From Macrosoma leucophasiata (Eukaryota > Arthropoda > Insecta > Lepidoptera > Hedylidae): a stretch of 64,000 nt of DNA. The translations under genes and the position numbers were made by a program. How positions within the stretch are numbered: position 1 is the stretch's first letter; the number at the start of each line of letters is the position of its first letter. Of the stretch, positions 42,736-53,081 are shown piece by piece. The notes beneath the pieces were generated by a model, which was not told the DNA's origin, did no database searches, and saw only the letters and a list, made by a program, of their open reading frames with translations. The stretch is taken from contig JAWQUS010000023.1 in the NCBI GenBank assembly GCA_036365455.1, forward strand, positions 372,001 through 436,000, written 5' to 3'.

Positions 42736-45700
42736 ATGTCCGAAGAAAAGGAACTAGTTAAAAAACGAGGAAGCTTCAAGGGTCGCTTGACTGCATTTAT
42801 TAATTATCTTGATGCATCATGTGACAAAGACTTAACTAGTTGTGAGGTCAAAGAATTACAGTTACGAATGGGAAAAATGGAATCCTTATATGATCAGTAT
42901 GATGAGGTACAGTTGCGATTGGAATGTTTAGCCGAAGATGTCAAGGTTCAATTTTCTGAGCGTGCTGAATTTGAATCATTGTACTATCAGGCACTGTCTA
43001 GGTCTCAGGATTTGCTATGTAAGTACAACAATGATAACACTTCGATGAGTAGTGAAAAATGCAGCCGTATTAGTCAACGTAAGCCTGTTAAGTTACCTAC
43101 TATACAACTACCAAAGTTTAATGGTAATTACAGCAATTGGTTGGAGTTTCGTGACACTTTTACTAGTCTCATTCATTGCAATGACGAAATTGACAAAATA
43201 AATAAATTTCATTATTTGCGTGCGTCGTTGGAAGGATCTGCTGTGGTTGTTATCCATGCGATTGAGTTCTCAGCCAGTAATTACGATATAGCTTGGAACC
43301 TTATATGTGATCGTTTCGACAATAAAAGGTTGTTAGTACAAAATCATGTGTCATCCCTATTTAACCTAAATGCCATTACTAAGGAGGCATCTGTCGCATT
43401 AAAGGGTTTGATTGACCAGCTTAATAAAAACTTACGTGCTTTAGAATCACTAGGTGAACATGTAAAGTATTGGGACACTTTATTAATATACATAGTTACT
43501 CGAAAACTAGATCAGCATACCTACCGTGAGTGGGAGCAACACAAAAGTCGATTGGATGCAAACAGCTATATAACTTTTGAGTTGTTTATGCAATTTATTC
43601 GTAATCGCGCTGATTTCATTGAGACATTAGAATCATCACGAAATAATATTAATCCAGTTAAGTTTCACTCGAGTTCCAATAAAATAAAATCTTTATTTGC
43701 ATCACAACATTCTGATAATTATAGCGGTGAAGTAAATAAGTTATGTCCGCATTGTCAAGCTGATCACACTTTGAGTAATTGCACACAATTCTTAGCACTC
43801 AGTATAGACGCCCGTATTAAGTTATTACCTAATTATAAAGTATGTTATAATTGTTTTCGTACAGGTCACTTTGCTAACCGATGCAAAAGGCCAGGGTGTA
43901 AGATATGTAAACGTAGGCATAACACGTTAATTCACTGGTCGGAGAACAAAGGTACTACGAATTCTGGTAATGTTGTCAATAAAATATCATCACACTCATC
44001 CCGTTCCGTGTTGACGTCGTCACCCGCTGACGCTGCAGCGTGCACTGATGCGTATCATTCGAAGAGTGCAAGCGCTAATAATCTATCCTTATCGGCGGAT
44101 CTTAGTGCATCTATTGGTGAGCGTAAACATCGGGGAGTGCTATTGTCTACCGCTCTTATTAAGTTATGTGATCAAAATGATCGTGAGCACGTCGTGCGAG
44201 CCATGCTTGATAGCGGTAGCACATCATGTTTTATGACTGAGAAACTATGTAATCAGCTTAATTTAGATACGAATGAGGTGAATGGTTCAGTTTGTGGCAT
44301 CAATAACGTGAGTTCTCACGTAGGCAAAATATGTCATGTAAAAATGACGTCACTGAACGATAGCTATAGCGCTCAGTTTTATTGTTTCGTTTTGCCTTCA
44401 TTAATGAGTGCGGTGCCCAGTCGTGAAGTAGACATTTCACATTTGAACATTCCCAATAATATTTGCTTAGCCGATCCTACGTTTTACGAACCTTCAGATG
44501 TAGACATCTTAATAGGTGCTGATCTCTTTTGGGACTTGGTAGGTTCGAAAACAATTAAATTAGGTATAGGTAAGCCAGTTCTATGTGAAACATTATTAGG
44601 ATGGATTATTTCAGGTCCTGTTATCTATAAAAACGCTAAATGCGCGTCAAACAATCTTTCATGCAATTTTACTTTAACTGATTCTTCTAATAACGTTGAT
44701 TTGATTAAAATTCATAACGATTTAGTAAAATTCTGGAATATAGAAGATTTAGCCTCACAATCTTCTTCTTATTTACCGCAAGAAAAATTATGTGAGGAGC
44801 ATTTTATCAAAAATACGACACGTCTAGATAGTGGTCATTTTTGTGTACGTATTCCTTTAAAGAAAAGTTCTTCTATTTTGGGTGAATCGTTCCAAAGAGC
44901 TGCCAAATGTTTATATTCTATGGAACGAAAACTTAAATCAAAGCCCGATTTCGGTAAATTATATCGTGAGTTCATGTCTGAGTATGAGACATTAGGACAT
45001 ATGACCGAAATAAAAAATAAAGATGGGTATTTCATACCGCACCACGGGGTATTACACGAGTGTAGCACTACTACAAAACTGCGTGTAGTTTTTAATGCGA
45101 GTTGTGCTACTTCCTCATGTGTGTCTTTAAATGATATGCAGATGGTAGGACCTACGGTGCAGGACGATTTGATATCTATACTCCTTCGTTTTCGCCAACA
45201 TAAATTTGGTCTGTCAGCTGATATTGCGAAGATGTATAGATGTATATATGTACACCCCTCCGATAGGTTCCTGCAGCAGATTCTATGGCGTGATGATGCT
45301 TGTGATCCAGTCAAATTATATAAATTGAACACTGTCACGTATGGCACAGCCAGTGCACCATTTCTTGCCACACGTTGCCTAAAACAATTAGGGATAGATT
45401 ATCGAAATAATGATATCAAAACTACCCATTGTTCTGTAGATACTTCGGCCATGTGTGACAGAGAGAAAATTGCTGAAATTATTGAGCACGACTTCTATGT
45501 CGATGATTTGTTGACTGGTGGTGATGACATAAGTGAAGTTATGTTTATTCGCACAGAAGTCACCAACGCATTGGCATCAGCTTGCATGCCACTTAGAAAA
45601 TGGAGGTTCAACGTACCTGAAATGACATGCGGAGCTTCTCAGTCAGCATTAAATTTAGATATAGGGTCTACTGAACCCAACAAACTGTTAGGGCTTGACT

Positions 45701-46845
45701 GGTTCACGAGCTCTGATGAATTAGGTTTTTCTTGTTCGACGGTACCTTCTAAGGATTTTGTTACTAAGCGCGACATACTTTCTGCTATCGCTCGTATATA
45801 TGACCCCCTTGGACTTTTATCACCTTGTGTAATTACTATGAAAATGTTGTTACAGCAGATGTGGTTAGATAAACTCTCATGGGATGAGCCATTAACTTCC
45901 ACACTTAATTTGAATTGGAATGTTATTGTAAATGGATTGCCACTCATTAGTAATTTCCGTGTTCCACGTCTCGTTTTGTGTAATACATATAATACTGAAT
46001 TAGAACTTCATGTATTCACAGACGCATCTGAGCATGCGTATGGTGCATGCGCATATGTGCGCAGTACTACTGAGACGGGTGAATACATGGTAAGATTGTT
46101 GATCGCTAAGAGTCGAGTAGCACCGATTAAGCCTACCACCATTCCAAGACTGGAATTGTGTGGTGCTGTAGTAGGAGCTCGTTTGTGCGAGAAAATTTCA
46201 TGTTCACTGCGGCTAAAGTTCAGTTGTGTTTATTGTTGGACTGACTCCACTGTCGTCTTAGGGTGGTTACAGATGTTGCCTTCCAAGCTTCAGCCCTTTG
46301 TTCGCAATCGCGTTGCTGAAGTTTTGGATAAGGCGGGGCACTGTACTTGGAGACACGTCCCAACCAACATGAACCCTGCAGACCTTGTATCTCGTGGCGT
46401 GGATATAAGTGTTCTACAATCGTTGGATTTGTGGTGGAGGGTCCTGAGGAGTCCTGATTTCTTAAAACTAGATCAGTCTCATTGGCCTTCTCGACATAAA
46501 AAATTAGAATCAGACAAACTGCCTGAAATTCGATCGCAAATTTCTATGAGTGCTCGTGTGAGTAATAATGATCAATGTGATACATTGATTGATTTTAATA
46601 GATATTCCAGTTATTCAAGGCTTATCCGTAGTATTGCAACTGTTTTACGATTTATTAAATTATGTAGGAAAGTACAACCAACTAGTACCTTTTTGTCGCA
46701 ATCAGAGTTGCAAGATGCATTTAACCTCATAATTGTTATCGTACAAAGAGAATCTTTCTCTGAATATAAATTTTTAATAAATAATCAAAATTTGCCTAAT
46801 AAAAGCGCCCTTAAGAAATTTAATGTGTTTTTAGATAGTAATTAA
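42736..46845 (+). CDS. BEL/Pao Gag-Pol polyprotein (Gag to RNase H)
   Basis: 1369 residues from the ATG at 42736. In order: helical N terminus; DUF1759-type gag region about 115-300 (LPTIQLPKFNGNYSNWLEFR); zinc-binding cysteine clusters 337-395, including CYNCFRTGHFANRC; aspartic protease with LDSGSTS near 491; reverse transcriptase with ADIAKMYRCIYV near 827, TYGTASAPFLATR and the catalytic FYVDDLLTGG near 917; the A17/Pao region; RNase H with FTDASEHAYGA near 1093, RLELCGAVV and CWTDSTVVLGWL near 1167; NPADLVSRG. It ends at TAA 46843-46845, where the family usually continues into integrase. All catalytic motifs seen are intact. Gag and Pol are in one frame, as usual in BEL/Pao. Confidence 0.95.
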   Translation: MSEEKELVKKRGSFKGRLTAFINYLDASCDKDLTSCEVKELQLRMGKMESLYDQYDEVQLRLECLAEDVKVQFSERAEFESLYYQALSRSQDLLCKYNNDNTSMSSEKCSRISQRKPVKLPTIQLPKFNGNYSNWLEFRDTFTSLIHCNDEIDKINKFHYLRASLEGSAVVVIHAIEFSASNYDIAWNLICDRFDNKRLLVQNHVSSLFNLNAITKEASVALKGLIDQLNKNLRALESLGEHVKYWDTLLIYIVTRKLDQHTYREWEQHKSRLDANSYITFELFMQFIRNRADFIETLESSRNNINPVKFHSSSNKIKSLFASQHSDNYSGEVNKLCPHCQADHTLSNCTQFLALSIDARIKLLPNYKVCYNCFRTGHFANRCKRPGCKICKRRHNTLIHWSENKGTTNSGNVVNKISSHSSRSVLTSSPADAAACTDAYHSKSASANNLSLSADLSASIGERKHRGVLLSTALIKLCDQNDREHVVRAMLDSGSTSCFMTEKLCNQLNLDTNEVNGSVCGINNVSSHVGKICHVKMTSLNDSYSAQFYCFVLPSLMSAVPSREVDISHLNIPNNICLADPTFYEPSDVDILIGADLFWDLVGSKTIKLGIGKPVLCETLLGWIISGPVIYKNAKCASNNLSCNFTLTDSSNNVDLIKIHNDLVKFWNIEDLASQSSSYLPQEKLCEEHFIKNTTRLDSGHFCVRIPLKKSSSILGESFQRAAKCLYSMERKLKSKPDFGKLYREFMSEYETLGHMTEIKNKDGYFIPHHGVLHECSTTTKLRVVFNASCATSSCVSLNDMQMVGPTVQDDLISILLRFRQHKFGLSADIAKMYRCIYVHPSDRFLQQILWRDDACDPVKLYKLNTVTYGTASAPFLATRCLKQLGIDYRNNDIKTTHCSVDTSAMCDREKIAEIIEHDFYVDDLLTGGDDISEVMFIRTEVTNALASACMPLRKWRFNVPEMTCGASQSALNLDIGSTEPNKLLGLDWFTSSDELGFSCSTVPSKDFVTKRDILSAIARIYDPLGLLSPCVITMKMLLQQMWLDKLSWDEPLTSTLNLNWNVIVNGLPLISNFRVPRLVLCNTYNTELELHVFTDASEHAYGACAYVRSTTETGEYMVRLLIAKSRVAPIKPTTIPRLELCGAVVGARLCEKISCSLRLKFSCVYCWTDSTVVLGWLQMLPSKLQPFVRNRVAEVLDKAGHCTWRHVPTNMNPADLVSRGVDISVLQSLDLWWRVLRSPDFLKLDQSHWPSRHKKLESDKLPEIRSQISMSARVSNNDQCDTLIDFNRYSSYSRLIRSIATVLRFIKLCRKVQPTSTFLSQSELQDAFNLIIVIVQRESFSEYKFLINNQNLPNKSALKKFNVFLDSN

Positions 46846-48057
46846 ATTATACGTGTGGGAGGTCGCTTAGCAAATTCAAACTTTTTATTTGAGAAAAAGT
46901 ATCCTATAATTTTACAGTCCACTCATAAATTTACAAAATTACTTTTTGAATATGAACATGTGAAGTTGATGCATGCAGGCCCTCAACATTTGCTAGCTTC
47001 GATAAGAGATGCCTACTGGCCTATTGGTGGACGAAGATTAGCTAAGAGTTGTTATCGTAATTGTGTGCGTTGTTGTCGCATGTCGGGTAGAACGATCACT
47101 CCTTTGATGGGTAATTTACCACAGCAGCGCCTCCTACCAGGTGGTTATCCTTTTGATTGCACTGGTGTGGATTATGCCGGTCCGATTATGGCTGCAAATA
47201 GGCAAGGTCGCGGGTGTAGGCTGGTAAAAGTGTACATTGCAATATTTGTTTGTTTTACAACCAAGGCTGTTCACCTAGAGGTGGTGAGTGACTTAACTAG
47301 CAACAAGTATATGTTAGCTTTGTACAGATTTATCTCGCGACGGGGAAAGCCTAATAGAATCTACTCCGACAACGGTACCTCTTTCGTTGGAGCCTGTAAC
47401 GAACTTTCAAAGTTTCTTAAATCTAATAATAATTCTTTGGCTGAACAATTGGCTACTGACGGGATTCAGTTTCATTTTATCCCTGCGTATACTCCTCATT
47501 TTGGTGGACTCTGGGAAGCAGGTGTTAAGTCGACAAAATATCATCTTAGGCGAGTGTTGGGAAATTGTAACCTAACTTTTGAAGAGCTTAACACCGTGTT
47601 AGTCCAGATCGAGGCGATCTTGAACTCACGTCCCCTAACGCCGTTGTCTTCCGATCCAGCAGATAACACCCCGTTGACTCCGGGACATTTTCTTGTTGGC
47701 CGGCCGCTTACGTCACTTCCACAGCGAGACTTTCATGATCATGCCACTCATTCGCTGTCACGCTTCCAACGGATTGAGCAGCTGCGACAGCATTTTTGGA
47801 CTCGCTGGAGTAAGGAGTTTGTGTCTGAGCTACAGCAGAGAACGAAGTGGCATATTTGCCACGATTCACTTAAACTGGGCTCCTTGGTCGTCGTGAAGGA
47901 AGACCATTTACCTCCCCTTAAATGGAGGTTGGGAAGAGTTGTCGCCGTTCATCCAGGTTCAGATGGAATAGTACGTGTGGTAGATATCAAAACCTCAGCT
48001 GGCACTATAAGAAGAGCATTTAACCGGATTTGCCCACTACCTGTAGATCCTGTATAG
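46846..48057 (+). pseudogene. BEL/Pao integrase part, after an in-frame stop
   Basis: The same reading frame continues directly after the TAA at 46843-46845 to TAG at 48055-48057. Seen: IIRVGGRLANS directly after the stop; an HHCC zinc region (HVKLMHAGPQHL ... CYRNCVRCCRM); the DDE core with VDYAGP, IYSDNGTSFVGA and GGLWEAGVKS carrying the three acidic residues; then the DUF5641-type C terminus (VQIEAILNSRPLTPLSSD, GHFLVGRPLTSLPQ, KWRLGRVVAVHPGSDG). The nearest ATG is at 46855, but separate translation from it is not expected in the family. It is most simply the last third of one polyprotein cut off by a nonsense codon. Confidence 0.9.
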
Positions 48058-48079
48058 TTGAAAGCACCCCTGCTGCTTC

Positions 48080-48094
48080 CAACGTCTGGGGGCA
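48080..48094 (+). promoter_or_regulatory. BEL/Pao polypurine tract, short
   Basis: 'aacgtctgggggca' lies directly before the 3' LTR. The GGGGG-containing purine run (48088-48092) is at the position where plus-strand synthesis is primed, though it is short and interrupted. Confidence 0.5.
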
Positions 48095-48290
48095 TGTTCG
48101 AGCATAGCGCCTGCTCGAATTAATTAGCAACGTTATTCGCACCATTTTAGCTAGAACTGTTTCATAAGGTTTTATATAAAAATCATAGTCATATTCATTG
48201 TGTCTTCCACCTTTGCTCATATCGGAGACAATACACGTATTTTCATCACATTTTGGAATTTTTATTGAAGAGTTGGCAAAGTCCCCAACA
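48095..48290 (+). repeat. BEL/Pao 3' LTR
   Basis: 196 bases, 194 identical to the 5' LTR. Followed by the target duplicate GGGAG at 48291-48295. Confidence 0.95.
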
Positions 48291-48545
48291 GGGAGTAACC
48301 ACATGCAGGCTTTCCCCTCTGTCAAAGTACAAGACCAAATGGTCCCATGCCTGTCGCCCAGATATTTAAATGTGTGCGTGAAATTGTTTATGTATTTTGT
48401 TAAACTCAAGGTGTGAGTTTCGTAGTTATAGACGATTTTTTAGTGTGAGTGTGTGTCACACGTATTTCCCCCCGCAAAAAATGACAGACTGTTTTGCATC
48501 GGTAATAAACGCTATGGCTATATTGAGTTACTCTATGTTTTAAAC
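48291..48545. mobile_element. Right part of MITE B split by BEL/Pao
   Basis: 'gggagtaaccacatgcaggc tttcccctctgtcaaagtac' to 'ttttgcatcggtaataaacg ctatggct' matches the inside of the MITE at 18120-18350 closely. The right terminal repeat is mostly deleted; a possible end 'gttactctatg' is at 48528-48538. Confidence 0.75.
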
Positions 48546-49061
48546 TTGTAACCACTCGCAGAATTGATTGAAAAGTTTAATTTCACGAATGTAACGAAAG
48601 GAGCAGGTTGTAATTACATGCGTTACTAACAAAACCGATCAGAGCTTGATTCGTTTGTAATTGATTATGTAATGAGTAGCAAGGAACTAAGGATCGAACA
48701 TGGACCGCACACCTCGCATCCCGTGACTTGCACTTTTACGAACCAATTAAAATTTTAACACCACTTTAATGTCTTGTATGCCATGAAACGTAGACTATCA
48801 GACATACAAAGTTATTCCTGTCAGTAGCTATAAACTGGCAGGTGGTCTAGTAATTAGTGTTTGATTGCTACAATCTATGAGCATTTAACAAAATGAATTT
48901 CTCTGTCTTGTTGCATCATTTTTTTCTGGGGCTAGTTCTTGTTTCTAATAATTAGGTTATTCTAACATGTTTATAGAAATTATTCGTAGATTCGTTGCCG
49001 TCCTTGAAGGATAGGTTTCAAGAGTGGCATCAAGAGGGAATTCTTAGTGAAAATAGATACT
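48546..49061. other. Intergenic stretch, nothing recognised
   Basis: AT-rich, no recognised gene or repeat. Confidence 0.4.
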
Positions 49062-49690
49062 TTCACTGGTGGTAGAGTTCCAAAAGCGCGCATGGCCCCG
49101 CGGCTGGTGCAGATCGTAAGCGATGTACTCGGTTAAGCGATCTAGTGTGTGATCAGTGACCGCTAGTGGCAAATTAAAATGCGCGTTTCCGTGCCTTCAG
49201 AGGGTACGTTAAGCCGTCGGTCCCCTGTCAAACCTTGTCGGAGGCCTTATGGGCGGTTTGAAAACATCCGACAGCGGGTTGGCCACTATCCCGTATCTCC
49301 ACCAACCCGCATTGGCGCAGCATGGTGGAGTAAGCTCCCAGGCCTCCTCCCAAAAAGGAGAGAGACTCGTGCTCAGCAGTGGGACGTATAAAGTGTTGCC
49401 TTTATTATTATTATTTATAGAGTTCCTGTGCTGGAGTTCGAGGGCATAGGCACCACCACATTACCTTCTATCTGCCGCTAAATGGTTGTGTTCAGTACTA
49501 TCGTGTTCCGGCTAGATGATAATGTACGGCTCCGTAATAACTATCATAGAGACAACAGTTTAGATCTCGGGGGTGACAATGCATCTGCATTTTGACCTCT
49601 GGTTTTTGAGTAGATGTCTATAGGCTGCAGTCGTCACTGAACATCCATGTGATCTGCATGCTTGCCACCTTGATTAATCATAAAATATAG
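49062..49690 (+). repeat. Family A retroposon split by a family H insertion
   Basis: The head 'ttcactggtggtagagttcc' at 49062-49081 resumes at 49418 with 'tagagttcctgtgctggagt' and continues through 'cactatcgtgttccggc' to 'catgcttgccaccttgatta' and the A-rich end. TAGAGTTCC is duplicated at 49073-49081 and 49418-49426. Confidence 0.85.
49082..49417 (+). mobile_element. SINE-like family H, second insertion in family A
   Basis: 336 bases from 'aaaagcgcgcatggccccgc' to 'tttattattattattta', flanked by the 9-base duplication TAGAGTTCC. It has small deletions compared with the 31589 copy. Open frames across it are by-products. Confidence 0.85.
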
Positions 49691-50137
49691 ACACCAGACA
49701 GGATTGAAACCTGCAAATAATCTCCCTTAAATAGTTTTTTTTCCTACTATTAGGTACGTACTAATTAGGTGCACCATTGTAGCGATAGGAGGCTCTCTTC
49801 TCATCTTACTTACTAAATATATAAAAAACTTTATCTCCTGTGATACCATGCAATACACGAATAGCATTTATTTTTCTAAATAATTGCTGCGTTGGCTCCA
49901 CATTAAAAGATGTACAGTCAGGGAACTCTCCGTTCGTCCAAAATCAATCAAATAATAATATAGATTTCATTAACCACCACATAAGGTGCTTATGAGGTCA
50001 AGCGGCCATTTCCCTTATAGTACACAGTGATGAGTACAATGACCTTTAAAAATATTGTCAATGCTTTAAAAATAATCTTACATAGAATACTTACTTTAAC
50101 GCAAATACACCAGCTAACTCAAATATTTCTTTTCCAG
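49691..50137. other. Intergenic stretch before a candidate exon
   Basis: AT-rich; ends in a pyrimidine-rich 'aaatatttcttttccag' that could be a 3' splice site. Nothing else is recognised. Confidence 0.4.
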
Positions 50138-50312
50138 GTATGGCGGAGTGAAAGTGCAATACCCTGACGTACCGGTAACGTTGCTCCGTGTGCCCGAACG
50201 TAATTACTGGCCGATGTTAACACATTACCAAACACTTGACACGCTTGTGAAGTATCCCAGCCCTAACTGTACTGTGCCACATAGTGTAGAAAAGACAGTG
50301 GGAAAATTATGA
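50138..50312 (+). CDS. Candidate terminal coding exon, gene unknown
   Basis: After an acceptor-like TTTCTTTTCCAG, a frame stays open for 57 codons (YGGVKVQYPDVPVTLLRVPE, RNYWPMLTHYQTLDTLVKYP, NCTVPHSVEKTVGKL) to TGA at 50310-50312. The composition is more balanced than its AT-rich surroundings, it does not belong to any repeat in the window, and no family is recognised. Upstream exons are not found. A chance open frame remains possible. Confidence 0.35.
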
Positions 50313-51363
50313 TTTTAAGTTGCTTTACTTGGTATTAATTTGTGAACTGTTTGCCAAAATTCGGTTATTTAGCGAAGATGATATATTATATAATTTTTGC
50401 AGAGGCTTTCAGGCAGACGTAAATCAGAAACAGAATAGCGTTGAACATCACCAATTAGCGATAGATAAAGCTTATGCTAAATATTATGGGTGGTGCTTAT
50501 GTTGAATCCAATCCAAACCAAAATGAAAACCATCTGTGAAACAATACAAAACTAGATTTCGAATTTATCACCCACTAGCTGACCCGGCAAACTTCGTATT
50601 GCCTCAGAATGAAAATGCAATGTTTGCTGGTGTAATATTTATTTAATATTTAAGAGTACAATTTCCATCATCATCGTTATCAGCATTTCTGCCGAAAGAC
50701 GCTTACTGTTGGACAAAAGTTTCCCCCAAAGATGACCTATATTATCATATGACATAATCGGAACGCTTGGCAGAGTTTTCCTGCACTAGCAGACGGGCCC
50801 GTCACGAAACATTAAGAATTAAATAAACTTTCCTACTGTTTTCTCTATACTACGTACCAATATTTGTTCAACGCGCGCATGCATGATCAACACCTATTGT
50901 CGAGTGTCCAACCGAGAGCCGAGGCTCGGGCTCGGGTCCCGCTCCATTCGTAACGGTTTTTATACGCAGCCTTTGTTCCCTCTTCATTTAATGCTCGATT
51001 ACTGTTTGGAGGATCGTATTTTACTGTTGATTATTATTTAAAAACAGTTTTTTTTGTTTGAGGAATTAAATAAAATGGCCACGTTGGTAGCTTGGTACGA
51101 GCACTGCAACCGTTTAATACGGTGTAATGTTGTGGAAATTGAAATCAACTCCACTACTTTCGAGTGTTACAGGCACCAACCAAAACTTACGCTATTTGTT
51201 TTATTTAAAAAATTACACATGAATATCTAAACAAAACTAGAGAATCGCAATGAATTTTGTATAGATGTGTCAATGTGATAGTGTCCATACCAGAAATTAT
51301 GTACACACCGTCTTAACAGAACACGGTTGTTCTGAACACGACTCTTTCTTTAATCTTCTTTTT
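50313..51363. other. Intergenic stretch with repeat pieces
   Basis: At 50577-50615 is the start of the 'agctgacccggcaaacttcg' repeat. At 50680-50830 is a diverged family G piece in minus orientation (tgccgaaagacgcttactgt ... cctgcactagc). The remainder is unrecognised. Confidence 0.45.
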
Positions 51364-51655
51364 TTACTGGTGGTAGAGCTCCAGTGACGGAGCTCGCGGG
51401 CGTAGGCACCACCGCATTACCTAATATACTTGCCGCTAAATGGTAGTGTTCAGCACTATCGTGTTCCGGTCAGGTGGTAATGTACGGCCCTGTAATTGCC
51501 GGCACAGAGGCATAACACCTAATGCCTCAGGAGTGGCAGCGCATCTGCATTTTGACCTCTGGTCATTGTGTGGGTGTCTATAGGCTGCAGTTATCACTTA
51601 ACATCAATGTGAATTGCACGCTTGTTTGTCACTTTTATTACATAAAAAAAAAAAA
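51364..51655 (+). repeat. Family A retroposon, full length
   Basis: One of the best copies: 'ttactggtggtagagctcca' to 'cttgtttgtcacttttatta cataaaaaaaaaaaa'. Useful as the type copy of the family (about 290 bp with an A tail of 13). Confidence 0.9.
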
Positions 51656-52353
51656 AATCTACGGTCTGCTCAATACCCGACCATAGATTAAAGAAATGAG
51701 GACATAAAAGATAGATAAAACTTCAATTTAACATCACAGGACAGACCCAGAAAATGAGAAAGGTATATCGAAAAGAAGTAAACGAGTAACCTCGTTCAAC
51801 TCGAAACCAGTTACGATAATATTGACGAAGTTCCGTATGCCAATTATTTCCGATGACACCACACGTTTCTTACTCCATAGTTCATAATCTGTGGCTACCA
51901 TTGACTCCATTCAAGCGTAAAATACGAAAAATTAATTGACAGATTTATCTTTTGCCTGTAATGAACGGACTTAAAGTTTATATTGAGCTATAATGGCGTG
52001 ATGTTCCTATATAATTAATTATCTTTATGATTATAATCGAAATTGATATACGTTTGAAAGGTTTAATAAAGATAAATTATGTTCTCATTTTTTTATTAAA
52101 GACAACATTGTTTCTGATAAACAAGTAATAACTGTGTATTACTAGCATAACATCAAACGTGCTTCAAGTCAAAAAATACTACGTTGAACTTTGACAAAAG
52201 TTTCATATGATCAAATTCTCAAAGACAAGGTCTCATAAAATCAAACTCTCCTTAAAACAATTCTCAAAAAGTATATCCTATAAGGTTTATGTCAGACAAT
52301 ATGCGATTGTAAAAAAAAATAAAACCTTCACGTCTGCTGGGTCCAAGGTATCA
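51656..52353. other. Intergenic stretch, nothing recognised
   Basis: AT-rich DNA without recognised gene or repeat. Confidence 0.4.
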
Positions 52354-52530
52354 CTTTACTGGTGGTAGAGCTCTAGTGACGGAGCTCGCGGGCGTAGGCA
52401 CCACCGCATTACCTCTATCTGCCACCAAATGGTAGTGTTCAGCACTATCGTGTTCACAGAGACATAATAACTTAGGTCTCAGGGGTGGCAACGTTTCTGC
52501 ATTTTGACTTCTGGTTTTTGTATAAAAAAA
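52354..52530 (+). repeat. Family A retroposon, lacking its 3' end
   Basis: 'tttactggtggtagagctct' to 'gcattttgacttctggtttt tgta'; the final 70 bases (the 'ggctgcagtcatcactt' block) are missing and a short A run follows. Confidence 0.75.
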
Positions 52531-52841
52531 TCACTAACTAAAAAACTATAAAAAATATATTTCTTAAACAGTTATTATTTTGAGTTAAGTATTTACCAAA
52601 ATACGTAGCTGAAAACAATAAGAAAACTCAAATTTGGAACCTAGCAATATTGAAATAGAGGATCCATGATCTATTACTTTTACCTCACGATATTTCACCA
52701 AATTTAACCCTTTTTGTCAGTGTTGGTAAAGTGTTAACATTTCTAAATAACAGATCACAAAGTGAAAACGAATCAAGTGAAGGAAATAATCAGAATCCAG
52801 TGCAGTGATGTGATGGGTGAAGGAAAAGAGAGTGAGGGAGA

Positions 52842-52951
52842 ATGAAGCGAAGTAAATCGTACACGTGGCTGTCAGGGCTGCTGAAGATGAAAGCGGATGA
52901 GGAGGAGTGGGGAGCTGTGCCATGGGTCCGCGCCGAAGTTATGCAAGACAG
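52842..52951 (+). CDS. Candidate first coding exon, gene unknown
   Basis: ATG at 52842 (context gagaATGA) opens 36 codons reading MKRSKSYTWLSGLLKMKADE, EEWGAVPWVRAEVMQD, then ...GACAG|GTCAGT, a good donor site, leaving phase 2. The roughly 100 bases before it are purine-rich (gaaggaaaagagagtgaggg), like a 5' untranslated region, and lack repeats. Its codon composition differs from the AT-rich flanks. I do not recognise the protein. If real, the rest of the gene lies downstream and may extend beyond the window. Confidence 0.45.
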
Positions 52952-53081
52952 GTCAGTTGATTAGGATTGACTAGTTATGACACAGCAGTCTATTTAGGTT
53001 TAATTTTGGGACGTGAATAAGATTGAGTAGGTCATACATAGGTACAGAGCAGTCTCTCTTTATTTTTTTAATGTAATGATG

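Larger units (their letters stand above)
41788..48290 (+). mobile_element. BEL/Pao LTR retrotransposon, nearly complete
   Basis: 6503 bp with 196-bp LTRs (41788-41983 and 48095-48290) beginning TGTTCG and ending CCAACA. They differ only at 41846/48153 (g/a) and 41849/48156 (c/a). The 5-base target duplication GGGAG is at 41783-41787 and 48291-48295. Internal order: primer-binding site, 730-base leader, one Gag-Pol frame (gag-like DUF1759, zinc knuckles, protease, reverse transcriptase, A17/Pao region, RNase H), an in-frame stop, then integrase. There is no env-like frame. LTR similarity of about 99% means a recent insertion. Confidence 0.96.

Noticed and set aside
44835..45371. 178-codon open frame on the minus strand of the BEL element
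   Set aside because: It lies antisense to the reverse transcriptase, whose catalytic motifs are on the plus strand; it is a shadow frame.
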